Shown piece after piece: positions 8,135-16,731 of a stretch of 33,489 nt of DNA; the stretch's first letter is position 1, and every line of letters starts with the position of its first letter. Made by a program: the position numbers and the translations under genes. Source of the DNA: Pirellulales bacterium (GTDB lineage: Bacteria; Planctomycetota; Planctomycetia; Pirellulales; Thermoguttaceae). Location of the stretch: the NCBI GenBank assembly GCA_016929515.1, contig JAFGIR010000250.1, positions 1 through 33,489 on the forward strand, in the 5' to 3' direction. The notes beneath the pieces were generated by a model. The model made no database searches. It was not told where the DNA came from and was given only the letters and a program-made list of their open reading frames with translations.

Positions 8135-8545
8135 ATGTTCCGAGTAACTCGCGAAATCAATTTCTGCTATGGGCATCGTTTGCTGAATTATGAAGGCAAG
8201 TGTGCCCATCTGCATGGACACAACGGTCGAGTGCTGATCACGGCGCAGGCCTCGGGCCTCGACTCGCAGGGGATGGTCGTCGATTTTACGGAAATCAAGC
8301 GGGTCGTTCAGGGCTGGGTCGACGAGCACCTGGATCATCGCATGGTGCTTCGGCGCGACGATCCGGCCGTGGCGCCGCTCGAGAAGTTGGGCGAACCGCT
8401 TTTCCTGATCGACGTGAACCCGACCGCCGAAAATCTTGCCCGACTAGTCTACGACTATGCCACGTCCCAGGGTTTTCCGGTTGTCGAAGTCCAACTCTGG
8501 GAGACCCCCCATTGCCACGCTGTTTACTGTCCCGACAGACCGTAA
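8135..8545 (+). CDS. queD: 6-carboxy-5,6,7,8-tetrahydropterin synthase QueD
   Basis: A 136-residue protein, a normal length for QueD. His14, His27 and His29 are the zinc ligands, in GHRLL and LHGHN. Cys23 in GKCAHLHGH is at the position of the catalytic cysteine of QueD. DHRMVL and NPTAENLARLVY are the other conserved stretches, and the Glu in LWETP anchors the pterin. It converts 7,8-dihydroneopterin triphosphate to 6-carboxytetrahydropterin, the second step towards preQ0 and queuosine. A distant AAGGAG ribosome-binding site lies 13 bases before the ATG. queE is not in the window, so the pathway must be completed elsewhere. A 6-pyruvoyl-tetrahydropterin synthase role is possible but less likely beside queC. 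Confidence 0.9.
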   Translation: MFRVTREINFCYGHRLLNYEGKCAHLHGHNGRVLITAQASGLDSQGMVVDFTEIKRVVQGWVDEHLDHRMVLRRDDPAVAPLEKLGEPLFLIDVNPTAENLARLVYDYATSQGFPVVEVQLWETPHCHAVYCPDRP

Positions 8546-9180
8546 TCCCAAGAGTTCATCCCGATGAGAGTCGGGCAGTCCGGTGGCCAGCGGATCGTCG
8601 CCGCGAGCCATGCGGTGGTTGAAACGCATGCCGCTTTGGCAAGGGACGCTTGAACCTCGATCGTCTTCGTGCCGGCGCAGCGCGTTCAAGAAAAACATAC
8701 AGCCCGGGCGGCCCTTGTCGAAAACAAGGTCCGCGCCGGACTGTTCCCCCCCTGGGTGTATGTCTGCATATGGGCACACGGCCCGCGAATTTACCCTATC
8801 CCTGTCGGCCAATTTCTCCGAAGGTCCGGGAGCCGGGTTGATTGTCGTTCTTGTCTTGCCGTGCAAGACTCCCTCTACGTGCCCTTCTCATCGGTCTACC
8901 TAGCCAGTCCACTTTGGCAAACTTTGTGGGTTATTTCCATTCTTTCGCTTAGCTTGGCGTTTTCTGCTCATCTGACTTTGCCGGTTAGGTCGACTTTCAT
9001 ACCGCTGTGTCGTCCCTAGGATACCTGTGCGCGCCGTCTCCGAACCGAGGCCGTGCTTGACCAGGGGCTCCACGGAATCCAGGAAGGAAACGTCACGAGC
9101 GTCAGCCCAAGTTGATCGTTTCGGCCGTGGCCAAATATTACCAGCACTCAGACCATCAAAATCCACTGAGGTCAAGAAAC
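8546..9180 (+). other. Intergenic region with two small hairpins, no gene supported
   Basis: This 635-base stretch has no coding region I can support. Two short perfect hairpins are visible: CCTTGT-cgaaa-ACAAGG at 8713-8729 and GTCTTG-ccgtg-CAAGAC at 8853-8869. An open minus-strand frame (8866-8444) and a plus-strand frame (8669-9019) lack ribosome-binding sites and recognisable domains. The promoter of the channel operon must lie here, but no convincing sigma70 boxes were found. The region could be a decayed gene or insertion remnant. Confidence 0.4.
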
Positions 9181-10557
9181 GTGAGAAACAAGAACCGCTT
9201 TTTCGCCAGCCTTGGCAGATCACCCATCCTATGGGGTGGGCTCATCTCCGCCGGATTCTACGTCCTGCTCGAGATTGGTGTTCTGGCTTGCCCTCGCACT
9301 CCCCAGAACTTGGAGGGCCATCATGTTGGAGAAGCAATCGTTGCCGCGATCACGTTGCTCCAACAGTACTTTGCGGGGCATCCGGTAGAATATGTGACCA
9401 CGGTGTTCTTCTTCATCGGCTTGGCCGCGCTGGGCATCAAGGCATTCGAACTGGCTTGTCAACCGTGGCAGCACTCAGAATCCGAACTGCTCCTGGGTCC
9501 CATCGCCCGAGGCGGTCAACCGGTCAGTGCGACGGAACGCCTCCTGGCTCGCCTCGACGCTCCGTCAGGCCGCCGCCCGAATCGCCATCTCGTCGAGCGA
9601 CTCCGAGAGGTGCTCGATCGGATTCGTTGCCGCAACTCGGCCGAAGGGCTTGAGGAAGAACTGAAGTATTTGGCGGATCGCGACGCGGATCGGGTTTACG
9701 ATAGCTACGCGCTGTTTCGCGTCGTGATTTGGGCCATTCCCGTTCTGGGGTTCCTGGGCACCGTGATCGGCATCACGTTGGCCCTTGCCAATTTGTCGCC
9801 CACCGCCATCGAGGACTCGATGCCGGCAACGATCGCGGCGTTGAGCGTTGCGTTTGCCACGACAACTCAAGCACTCTCGTTGACCATCATTCTGATGTTC
9901 GCCAAATACCTCATCGGACAAGTGGAAAACCGCCTCCTGGCCAAGGTCGATCAATGGACCGACGAGGAACTCCTGGGCCGCTTCCAACAGGTCGCCTCCG
10001 GCGTCGAAGGCCAACTGTCCGCCGTTCGCCGCATGAGTGAGACCATGATCGACGCCAGCGAGGATCTGGTGCGTCGCCAGACCGAACTCTGGCAGAAGTC
10101 GATCGACGCAACCCACCAGCGTTGGGCCGAATTGACCGGCCAGGCGGAAGAACAACTCGGAAGGACGCTGGCCCGGGCCTTGCAAGAGAGCCTGCAATCG
10201 CACGCCGCGACGCTGGCCGCCGCCGAGCAAGAGATGGCCGATCGCAACCGGAATCAGTGGCAACAGGTGCAGATGTCGCTGGCTCAGAGCGCCGAATCGA
10301 CCGTCGCGCTGCAAGAGGGAGTCAACCGGCAAGCCGAAGTGCTCACCCGCACGGTCGAGGCCACCGGTCAAGTGGCCAAACTCGAAGAAACCCTCAATCG
10401 CAACCTGGCCACCTTGGCCGGCGCGAAACATTTTGAACAGACCATCTTGAGTCTGGCAGCCACGATTCATTTGCTCAATGCCCGACTCGAGGGAGTGCCC
10501 GGCGAACATTCCGACGTGGAACTCGATCCGAAGAGGACTTCAGGACAGGCGGCATGA
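9181..10557 (+). CDS. MotA/TolQ/ExbB-like proton channel protein with coiled-coil tail
   Basis: A 458-residue protein from GTG 9181, chosen because a GAGG ribosome-binding site lies about ten bases upstream; an in-frame TTG at 9112 would add 23 residues. Four membrane spans are visible at about 16-37, 72-91, 181-202 and 221-241. The last two carry the MotA/TolQ/ExbB signature: WAIPVLGFLGTVIGITLAL and ALSVAFATTTQALSLTI. A cytoplasmic loop of about 90 residues separates spans 2 and 3. The C-terminal 215 residues are Gln/Glu/Ala-rich and predicted to be coiled coil, longer than in TolQ or ExbB. Family members form pentamers that carry protons or sodium around a dimer of ExbD/TolR/MotB. The next gene, overlapping by four bases, encodes an ExbD-like N-terminal span. 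The protein it energises is unknown. Confidence 0.85.
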   Translation: MRNKNRFFASLGRSPILWGGLISAGFYVLLEIGVLACPRTPQNLEGHHVGEAIVAAITLLQQYFAGHPVEYVTTVFFFIGLAALGIKAFELACQPWQHSESELLLGPIARGGQPVSATERLLARLDAPSGRRPNRHLVERLREVLDRIRCRNSAEGLEEELKYLADRDADRVYDSYALFRVVIWAIPVLGFLGTVIGITLALANLSPTAIEDSMPATIAALSVAFATTTQALSLTIILMFAKYLIGQVENRLLAKVDQWTDEELLGRFQQVASGVEGQLSAVRRMSETMIDASEDLVRRQTELWQKSIDATHQRWAELTGQAEEQLGRTLARALQESLQSHAATLAAAEQEMADRNRNQWQQVQMSLAQSAESTVALQEGVNRQAEVLTRTVEATGQVAKLEETLNRNLATLAGAKHFEQTILSLAATIHLLNARLEGVPGEHSDVELDPKRTSGQAA

Positions 10558-12737
10558 GACGCATCACGAAGACTCGCGGCGCCCGACGATCCGATGACGC
10601 CACGAGCGTTTCGCTCTTTCCGTTCTTGGCGGTCTTGATCTGCACGGTCGGAGCGCTGATCCTTCTTCTGATCTTCGTCGGACGCCACGCCCGCGTGGAA
10701 GCCACCCAGATGGCCGAAGCGAAAAAGGTTCAAACGAAGGAAAATCTCAAGGAGCAACTCGAAGACGCCCACTGGCGCATCGGGCATTTGCGGCAGTCGC
10801 TCAAGGCCACGCAGCAACATCTGGCCGACTCGCGTCTGGAATTGGGCCATCTCGAAGACCATGCCCGCCGATTGCGGCAACAGTTGAGCGAACTGGACAG
10901 TGCCTGGAAACAGATAAAGCAAGCCGGGGCCGACTCGCGGCAGCAAGCCGTGCTCGATGAACAGTTGCTCCAACTGACATCCCAGATCGATCAGATGAAG
11001 CTCCGCGTGGACAAGGCCCGACATGAGGCTCTGGAGAAAGGCCAATCCTACGCCGTGGTCCCCTACGAGGGACCGCACGGAACACGACGATATCCCATCT
11101 ATCTCGAATGCCGCTCGGACGCGATCATTTTGCAGCCCGAGGGAATCGTCTTCAAGGCCGCCGATTTCGAAGGCACCTTGGGACCCGATAATCCCCTGGC
11201 CACCGCCTTGCGAGCCACCCGGGAATATCTGCTCGACCAGGGACGATTCAATCAGGAGAAATCGGGCGAGCCGTATCCTTTGCTGCTCGTTCGCCCGCTG
11301 GGTATCCACTCCTATTACGCCGCTCGCGAAGCGATGAGTTCGTGGGAGTCGGATTTCGGTTATGAACTGATCGACGAGGACTGGAAACTCGATTTCGGTT
11401 CGCCCGATCCGAAGCTCGTCCAACTGCTGCGGCAAGAGATCAAGGCGGCGCGATTGCGTCAATTGCGACTTGCCAAGGCCGCGCCTCGACACTATCAACG
11501 CTACGGCCACCTGGTCGGAGGCGAACGCCCCCAATACACCGTCTCGTCAAGTTCAGGCGTGGTCGTTCCCTATGGACACATGGGCGAGCCGACGTCACCG
11601 CGTTGGAATCGCGGCCGTGGCGACTCCTCAACACCGTCCGGGCCGTTCGGCGGGGGGAATTTCCGAGGATCTGCTTCCGGCGAGATTGCTTCCAACGGAG
11701 CCGCTTCTGGCGAATTGGGCTCCGGTGGAAACGCCCCCGGTGGAGTTGGTTCCGGTGGGGTTGGCTCCGGCGGCAATCGCCCAGGCAATCTGGGTTCGCC
11801 CACTGCTTCGGGCAATGGGGGTTCGACGGATCTTGTCGGCCCCGAGTTGGGAGGCTCTGGCTCGCCCGGCCCCGGCGGCCCCGGCGGCCCCGACGGAAAC
11901 TTGGCTCTGGATCGTGGCACCGGCGGCACGGGAGATTCCGCCTTGCCGTCGTGGAACGACAACGTCTCGGGCGGTTCACTCGGGGGTTCATCGGGCAGCC
12001 CCGGCGGCCCCTCGCTTCACGATTCAGCCGGCAACCCACCTCTCGGCAAATCCGAAAATTCGATCTTCTCGCCGTCTGGCGGTTCGCCCGGCGACGCAAC
12101 GGCCAATTCGTCGGGCGGTTCCTCTGCCGACGGAGCTTCTTCAACGGCCGTTGGTTCGCCCGACAATTCCCGCATGTTGACGATGGGTGCCCCAGGCCAA
12201 GCGGCACCGGATGAAGACTTCTCGCCGTTTTCGGTCGCTCGGGGTGGCGATGACGCGCAAGCGGCAACATCGGAGGCCGGTGGGCGTCCTCGACGGCTTG
12301 GCGAGTGGCACCCACCCAGTGAAAGTGCCCAGGGCGCGTCGCCTGGAGCAAGACCGTCCGGACATCAATCTCGCCAGGCACCGAAGAAACTGGCCGAGCA
12401 ACGTGGCAGAGACTGGGCCGTGCCGGACGCCTCGCCCGGCGCGACTCCCTTGACCCAGCCGATCCGCATCGAGTGCCATGCCGACCGATTGGTGTTGGTT
12501 CCCCAGCGCGGCCTGGCCGGCGGCCGAACCATTGCCCTGGGACCGCGGACCGAGGACTCCATGGACGACTTCGTTTCGGCCGTATGGGACTACACGGAAG
12601 GTTGGGGAATGGCCGGAAACGGGATGTATTGGCGGCCCTTGCTTTGTGTCTACACGTCGCCCGGCGCGGAGCGCCGCTGCAGCGATCTGCAGGCCCTTCT
12701 CGAAGGCAGTGGCCTATTGATCGAAAAGAAGAAATGA
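10554..12737 (+). CDS. ExbD-like single-pass protein with duplicated domain and Gly/Ser-rich linker
   Basis: A 727-residue protein overlapping the previous gene by ATGA. A Ser/Asp-containing N-terminus leads into one membrane span (about 21-43, LFPFLAVLICTVGALILLLI), like the start of ExbD/TolR. Residues 48-165 are a long coiled coil. A domain at about 176-285 starts RRYPIYLECRSDAIILQPEG. Residues 355-545 are a Gly/Ser/Pro-rich spacer with GSGG and GGPGG runs. A second domain at about 635-727 starts QPIRIECHADRLVLVPQRG and resembles the first. Both have the pattern PIxxECxxDxxxLxP followed by (A/T)LGP and a later LL(L/C)V. The topology implied is cytoplasmic N-terminus and periplasmic remainder. 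I know no named family. By position it is the stator-rod partner of the ExbB-like channel. There is no OmpA-type wall-binding domain. Confidence 0.8.
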   Translation: MRRITKTRGARRSDDATSVSLFPFLAVLICTVGALILLLIFVGRHARVEATQMAEAKKVQTKENLKEQLEDAHWRIGHLRQSLKATQQHLADSRLELGHLEDHARRLRQQLSELDSAWKQIKQAGADSRQQAVLDEQLLQLTSQIDQMKLRVDKARHEALEKGQSYAVVPYEGPHGTRRYPIYLECRSDAIILQPEGIVFKAADFEGTLGPDNPLATALRATREYLLDQGRFNQEKSGEPYPLLLVRPLGIHSYYAAREAMSSWESDFGYELIDEDWKLDFGSPDPKLVQLLRQEIKAARLRQLRLAKAAPRHYQRYGHLVGGERPQYTVSSSSGVVVPYGHMGEPTSPRWNRGRGDSSTPSGPFGGGNFRGSASGEIASNGAASGELGSGGNAPGGVGSGGVGSGGNRPGNLGSPTASGNGGSTDLVGPELGGSGSPGPGGPGGPDGNLALDRGTGGTGDSALPSWNDNVSGGSLGGSSGSPGGPSLHDSAGNPPLGKSENSIFSPSGGSPGDATANSSGGSSADGASSTAVGSPDNSRMLTMGAPGQAAPDEDFSPFSVARGGDDAQAATSEAGGRPRRLGEWHPPSESAQGASPGARPSGHQSRQAPKKLAEQRGRDWAVPDASPGATPLTQPIRIECHADRLVLVPQRGLAGGRTIALGPRTEDSMDDFVSAVWDYTEGWGMAGNGMYWRPLLCVYTSPGAERRCSDLQALLEGSGLLIEKKK

Positions 12738-13762
12738 ACATGGGAAGTCGAGTACGTAGCCGTCGCGATATCAACGATGCGGGCCAGGATTCCTTCTTGG
12801 ATATCGTGGCCAACATCGTGGGCATTCTGATCATCCTGGTGATGGTCATGGGAGTCCGCGCGAAAAACGCGCCGGTTCGGCTCTCGATTCCGAGTCCCGA
12901 CCAGCAGGCGGCCGAACGGGACCTCCAGGAAAAACTCGCCGCCGAACAATCGCTACGTCGGACCGTGTTCGAGACGGCCGCGACGATCAAGGAGGTAGAG
13001 GAAGCCAAGCGAGCTCGTTATGCCGAGCGGTCCAAGTTGGCCCTGATGAGTTCGGCGGCGGAGAAAATGATCGAACAGCATCGCCAGCAGTTCGGCGCCG
13101 AAGCCCGAGCCGATTTCGACCGTCGACGTCGGCTGGCCGAGCTTCAATCGCAGCTTGCGGGGCTGCAAGACGAGTACGACCTGGCCCGTCGCGTCAAGCC
13201 CGAGGCTGTTCGCGTCGAAAGCTATCCGACGCCGCTGAGCCGCACGGTCCACGGCCACGAGTTGCATCTCCAGTTCCGCGGCGGACGAATCACGGTTCTG
13301 CCGTGGGACGAAATCATCGAAACACTCAAGACGGAATTCAGGCACAGCGTGAACCACATGCGGACTCAGACCGAACTGACCGGCAAGACCCCGCCGATCG
13401 GCGGCTTCCGCATTCGCTACACCATCGAACGGCACGACGTATCGATGCGCGCCTACGAACAAACCGGCGCCGGAGGGAGCTTCATCCGGCTGAAACAATT
13501 CTCACTTTTGCCTGTCAGCAATCGATTGGGAGAACCCTTGGAAGTCGCCCTCGCTCCCGGATCGGAACTCCGCGAGGTGCTCGCGCGAGAACCCCCGGGC
13601 CGAACCACCGTGACCGCCTGGGTCTATCCCGACAGTTTCGACGAATATCGCCGGCTCAAGAAGGAACTCTATCAACTCGGCTATGCCGTGGCCGGCCGGC
13701 CCTTGCCCAAGGGCGAACTGATCGGCGGCTCTCCCAACGGTTCACGTTCGTCGGCCGAATAG
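12734..13762 (+). CDS. Second ExbD-like single-pass membrane protein
   Basis: A 342-residue protein. The ATG at 12734 overlaps the previous stop (ATGA), so the three genes are translationally coupled; ATG 12740 is a possible alternative. After a basic N-terminus the segment DSFLDIVANIVGILIILVMV (about 15-36) is a single span preceded by an Asp-containing stretch, as in ExbD/TolR. Residues 55-150 form a coiled coil rich in Glu, Arg and Ala. The C-terminal 190 residues contain HELHLQFRGGRITVLPWDEI, a strand pattern similar to the domains of the preceding protein, then more mixed strands and helices. It is probably the second rod subunit of the ExbB-like channel, perhaps pairing with the larger one as a heterodimer. 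No function is established to my knowledge. Confidence 0.8.
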   Translation: MNMGSRVRSRRDINDAGQDSFLDIVANIVGILIILVMVMGVRAKNAPVRLSIPSPDQQAAERDLQEKLAAEQSLRRTVFETAATIKEVEEAKRARYAERSKLALMSSAAEKMIEQHRQQFGAEARADFDRRRRLAELQSQLAGLQDEYDLARRVKPEAVRVESYPTPLSRTVHGHELHLQFRGGRITVLPWDEIIETLKTEFRHSVNHMRTQTELTGKTPPIGGFRIRYTIERHDVSMRAYEQTGAGGSFIRLKQFSLLPVSNRLGEPLEVALAPGSELREVLAREPPGRTTVTAWVYPDSFDEYRRLKKELYQLGYAVAGRPLPKGELIGGSPNGSRSSAE

Positions 13763-13793
13763 TCTGGGCATGGCCCGGCCGCGCGCGTCGTAG

Positions 13794-13810
13794 GGTGGGC
13801 ATCGCCCACC
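13794..13810. terminator. Hairpin between convergent genes
   Basis: GGTGGGC-atc-GCCCACC is a perfect seven-base-pair stem with a three-base loop, between the convergent genes ending at 13762 and 13846. A TTTT follows on the plus strand six bases later. It may act as a terminator in either direction. The same GGTGGGC/GCCCACC palindrome is, from memory, a frequent intergenic motif in bacterial genomes, so a REP-like repeat is an alternative. Confidence 0.45.
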
Positions 13811-13845
13811 GGTGGTTTTCGCCGGATTCCATCCGCGCCACGTTC

Positions 13846-15912
13846 TCAGCGGAAGTCCAACGGTTGGGCATTCGGGCGCGTGGCCTGCTGGACCGAAGCC
13901 GCATGGCCCGGCAGCTCGCGAAGCGCGGCGATGTGGTCGAGCAATATCCGCCGGACCTCAAGAACGGTCAAGGGATGCGCGTGAACCATGCTGTGGTCGG
14001 CCTCAACCGTCAACTCCGAAGCGACGTCGTCCATGTGGGCGCTCTCGCGCGATACGACTCCGTCCGTGCCGGCGGCAATCCGGCCGAAGATCCCTTGCTT
14101 CGGGACCAATCCGATGATGTTGTGATAACGCACCCAAGGAGCGCGGCGCCCGGCGATCATCGCCGGAAACATGGGCGAACTGGGCGAGAGCGACTCAATG
14201 CTTGTGCTAATCTCGAATAGCCGCGTGTCGCGGAACAACTTTCGGTTCTCTCGGAGCAGCCGCTGCTGACTGCCGACGAATTTGTCCGGCAACTTCGTCA
14301 GTTGGCCGATAAGCCACTGCGTTGCATCGTTCGAGTACTGACTGCCCCGGTGGGGCGTGCCGATGGTGATCACGCGCTGGACGGACGGGTTGGGCTGAAA
14401 GAACAGAACGTCCTGGAGTCTCTTCCGCGTTTCCGGCTCCGCTTTGAGTTCCGCAAACGACCGGTCACTGACCGTTCGCCAGAAATCGTCGCCACTGTCG
14501 AGGGTCTGAAGCTGGGCGAGCAATCCGCCCATGCTGTGTCCGACCAGCACCATCTGGTCCAGCGCGGGATGCTCGTGATTCCGATCCAGGACGGCCCGCG
14601 CCTCGGCCAGATCGTGCCGCAGCCGGGTCGCCGAGAACCAGAACGGCTCGCCCGTCGGATAGAGATAGAACCAAAACTGGTAGTGACGGCGAATCTCGGG
14701 CGAATTCCGCAGGTCGTTGAACATCTGGATCCAGGTGACCGGGCTGGACCACAAACCGTGGACGAACAGGACCGGTATCTTGTCCGGCTCGTACGGCTGC
14801 ATCATGTAGAGTCCCATGACCGAGTCTTCCCGGCCGGGACGCAGTTGTTCGAGGAGTTTTTGCGGCTGCAGCAGCCCCACCGTCGCCCCCACCAGAGCCA
14901 ACTGCTCCAACTCGGGCTTCGAGAGAAAATAGGCCAGCGGCGTGCTCAAATCGCTTTCCAGCGGTACCCGCTGATCGTTCACCACAATGTTCGCGATGGT
15001 CAACGGGTCGTAGATTTCGAGGACGGCCCGGAAGTGGGCGTCCCCGGTCCGATGATTCCAATTCAACCCGTTCTCGGGACGAAGGAGTGCCGTGACCGGA
15101 AAGCTCAATTCGCTGGGATAATACTTCGCCTCGTCGGGCTCGCCCTCGTAGCCGCTGCGACGCACCGCGATCAACGGGACCCCGAGTCCGTAGCTCCGAT
15201 AGTGATTTCGCAGCCCCTGCATTTTGTAGTCGGAGACGAACTTGAAATGGTCGAAGTCCTCGTTTTTCCATCGTCCCCCGCGAACCTTGACTTCGATGTC
15301 CCAGGACCCACTGGCCGTTTCGATGGTCTTCATCTGGCCCGGCTTGAAATCGCCGTTCGCGCAGATCAGGCGCAGCCCGGCCTCCAGCGCACCATTGTAA
15401 AGATCGCAAGCACCTCGGAAATGAGGATCATAGGGGTTCCATTGGTTTTGGAACCTCGCGTCGAAAAGATACTGATAGGCGTGGAGCACCGAAGCCCCGT
15501 AGAGGTCGAGTGCCTCCTTTCGATGACTGTGTTCGACCCGTCGAGCCGCTTGGTAACTGAGTTCGGCCAGCGCGTAGAGCTTCTCGTGCGAAGGCTCTCG
15601 CTGGTTCAACGACTGGAGCTTTTCAAGCAGTTCGTTCGGATCGCCCTCGACGGCTCGCTCAAGACCGTAAAACCGAAGCAACTGAAGCGTCCGCTGACTC
15701 GGCTTCAAAGGACCGTCGGGCTTCAGATCGAATTGTTCGGCCAACGGGTTCTTGGGCACGCCGCGCAGCGTGGCCCACTTCTGGCTTGCGCAACCGCCAA
15801 GCCCCAACGCCGTCAAGGCAAGCAGCACGGCAAGCCAAAGGGCGCGGTACTCCTCCGGTCGCGATACACTCGCGCGACGCGGCCTCACGATCGCGTGGTC
15901 GGCTCCCATCAT
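13846..15912 (-). CDS. Lipoprotein alpha/beta hydrolase (lipase/esterase-like)
   Basis: A 688-residue lipoprotein from ATG 15912; a TTG two codons earlier is in frame. The N-terminus is basic, then a hydrophobic stretch ends in lipobox LGLGGC (Cys41). Residues 50-380 are an unrecognised alpha/beta or helical region. The hydrolase domain starts at about 385: IPVLFVHGLWSSPVTW gives the oxyanion-hole strand, and VLVGHSMGG has the nucleophile Ser460. Asp617 in GTDGVVS and one of His640, His644 or His646 (DHSMVHAHP) are the likely rest of the triad. VITIGTPHRGS at the following strand is typical of PGAP1-like and lipase-like enzymes. The substrate is unknown, presumably a lipid or ester in the cell envelope. 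No partner genes are adjacent. Confidence 0.82.
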   Translation of the reverse strand: MMGADHAIVRPRRASVSRPEEYRALWLAVLLALTALGLGGCASQKWATLRGVPKNPLAEQFDLKPDGPLKPSQRTLQLLRFYGLERAVEGDPNELLEKLQSLNQREPSHEKLYALAELSYQAARRVEHSHRKEALDLYGASVLHAYQYLFDARFQNQWNPYDPHFRGACDLYNGALEAGLRLICANGDFKPGQMKTIETASGSWDIEVKVRGGRWKNEDFDHFKFVSDYKMQGLRNHYRSYGLGVPLIAVRRSGYEGEPDEAKYYPSELSFPVTALLRPENGLNWNHRTGDAHFRAVLEIYDPLTIANIVVNDQRVPLESDLSTPLAYFLSKPELEQLALVGATVGLLQPQKLLEQLRPGREDSVMGLYMMQPYEPDKIPVLFVHGLWSSPVTWIQMFNDLRNSPEIRRHYQFWFYLYPTGEPFWFSATRLRHDLAEARAVLDRNHEHPALDQMVLVGHSMGGLLAQLQTLDSGDDFWRTVSDRSFAELKAEPETRKRLQDVLFFQPNPSVQRVITIGTPHRGSQYSNDATQWLIGQLTKLPDKFVGSQQRLLRENRKLFRDTRLFEISTSIESLSPSSPMFPAMIAGRRAPWVRYHNIIGLVPKQGIFGRIAAGTDGVVSRESAHMDDVASELTVEADHSMVHAHPLTVLEVRRILLDHIAALRELPGHAASVQQATRPNAQPLDFR

Positions 15913-16081
15913 GAGCAAATAGACGATCCGGCTTGAACCAGGCAGAGCATCCCAAAATAGGCGGGTACCATAGAGCCATCGGCGTCATGACGTCAATGGC
16001 GATTTGGGTGAGAATGTGCCCCGGATAGAGAAGATACGCAGCCTGTCCGTGCTGGTCTGGTGCCCGTGAATCGAACGTCTA

Positions 16082-16651
16082 TTAACGCGAGAACTGCCGC
16101 TGGTTGCGGACCGCTTCCGTCTGCTGCTCGATCCAGCCAGCCACGCCGGACCGCGTGGGAAATTGAAGAAGGATGCCCACGGCCACCGCCAGCGCCGCCA
16201 CGAGCGCGATAATACTACCTTCAACCATATAAGCTATAAGAAGGAAGAAGGCCGTCCCCTCGAAAAGGGCCGCACCGATGATCAGCCGCGTTTGAAATAC
16301 GGGCACGAGCATCGATACAATCTTGGTCGATTCGAGCCACTGCGTCGGGCGGAGGTCGGACGACTCGCCTGATGCCTCGTCAACCGCTTTTATAACCAAG
16401 CGCCGGGCTTGGCTGTTCCAAATACTCCGGAGCACAAAAAAGGCAATCAGCATGGGAACGATGGCAGCCAAGGCAGCATAAGTAATCACCAACAAGTCCG
16501 GCTGAGCCGCCTCGGGCCCCTCTTGGCCACCCAGATTCAACACAATCACGATAACCGCAAACGTCGCGCAACCGGATGCCAGAGCAAGAACGATAATCTG
16601 CATGACGCGAACCGGGACGGTCAACTGGTCTTGCCAAGTGTTTTTTGACAT
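16082..16651 (-). CDS. Four-span membrane protein of unknown function
   Basis: A 189-residue protein with four hydrophobic segments at about 13-40, 52-73, 117-137 and 142-163, arranged as two hairpins with a soluble stretch of about 40 residues between the pairs. A TAGGAG ribosome-binding site is six bases before the ATG. I do not recognise the family; there are no conserved charged or histidine residues within the spans that would suggest a transporter or enzyme. It is divergent from the Nudix gene, with starts 80 bases apart, and not obviously linked to the hydrolase downstream, which begins about 170 bases further on in the same direction. Confidence 0.7.
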   Translation of the reverse strand: MSKNTWQDQLTVPVRVMQIIVLALASGCATFAVIVIVLNLGGQEGPEAAQPDLLVITYAALAAIVPMLIAFFVLRSIWNSQARRLVIKAVDEASGESSDLRPTQWLESTKIVSMLVPVFQTRLIIGAALFEGTAFFLLIAYMVEGSIIALVAALAVAVGILLQFPTRSGVAGWIEQQTEAVRNQRQFSR

Positions 16652-16731
16652 GAGATGCTCCTATTCGATCGTGAACGCGCCCCCTTTGTCCACTTGAAAA
16701 AATCCGTTCTGTCGCTGCGGCAGCGCCGATC

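Noticed and set aside
8444-8866. 140-residue minus-strand frame after queD
   Set aside because: Overlaps queD, lacks a ribosome-binding site, and shows no domain. It could be a fossil of a repeated element but this cannot be shown here.
11440-13008. 522-residue open frame on the minus strand
   Set aside because: Antisense to the channel operon genes; Arg/Pro/Ser-rich, as expected for the complement of a Gly/Ser-rich coding region.
9181-13762. Zorya-type defence system
   Set aside because: The channel protein has a long coiled tail as in ZorA, but the partners lack a wall-binding domain and there is no helicase or nuclease gene nearby.
14302-15936. 544-residue open frame on the plus strand
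   Set aside because: Antisense to the alpha/beta hydrolase, which has lipobox and catalytic motifs. The plus-strand frame has no recognisable domain.
16060-16082. tRNA 3'-end-like string (TTCGATTC...CACCA on the minus strand)
   Set aside because: The T-arm does not pair and the acceptor stem is too short; no other tRNA arms are found. Probably chance.
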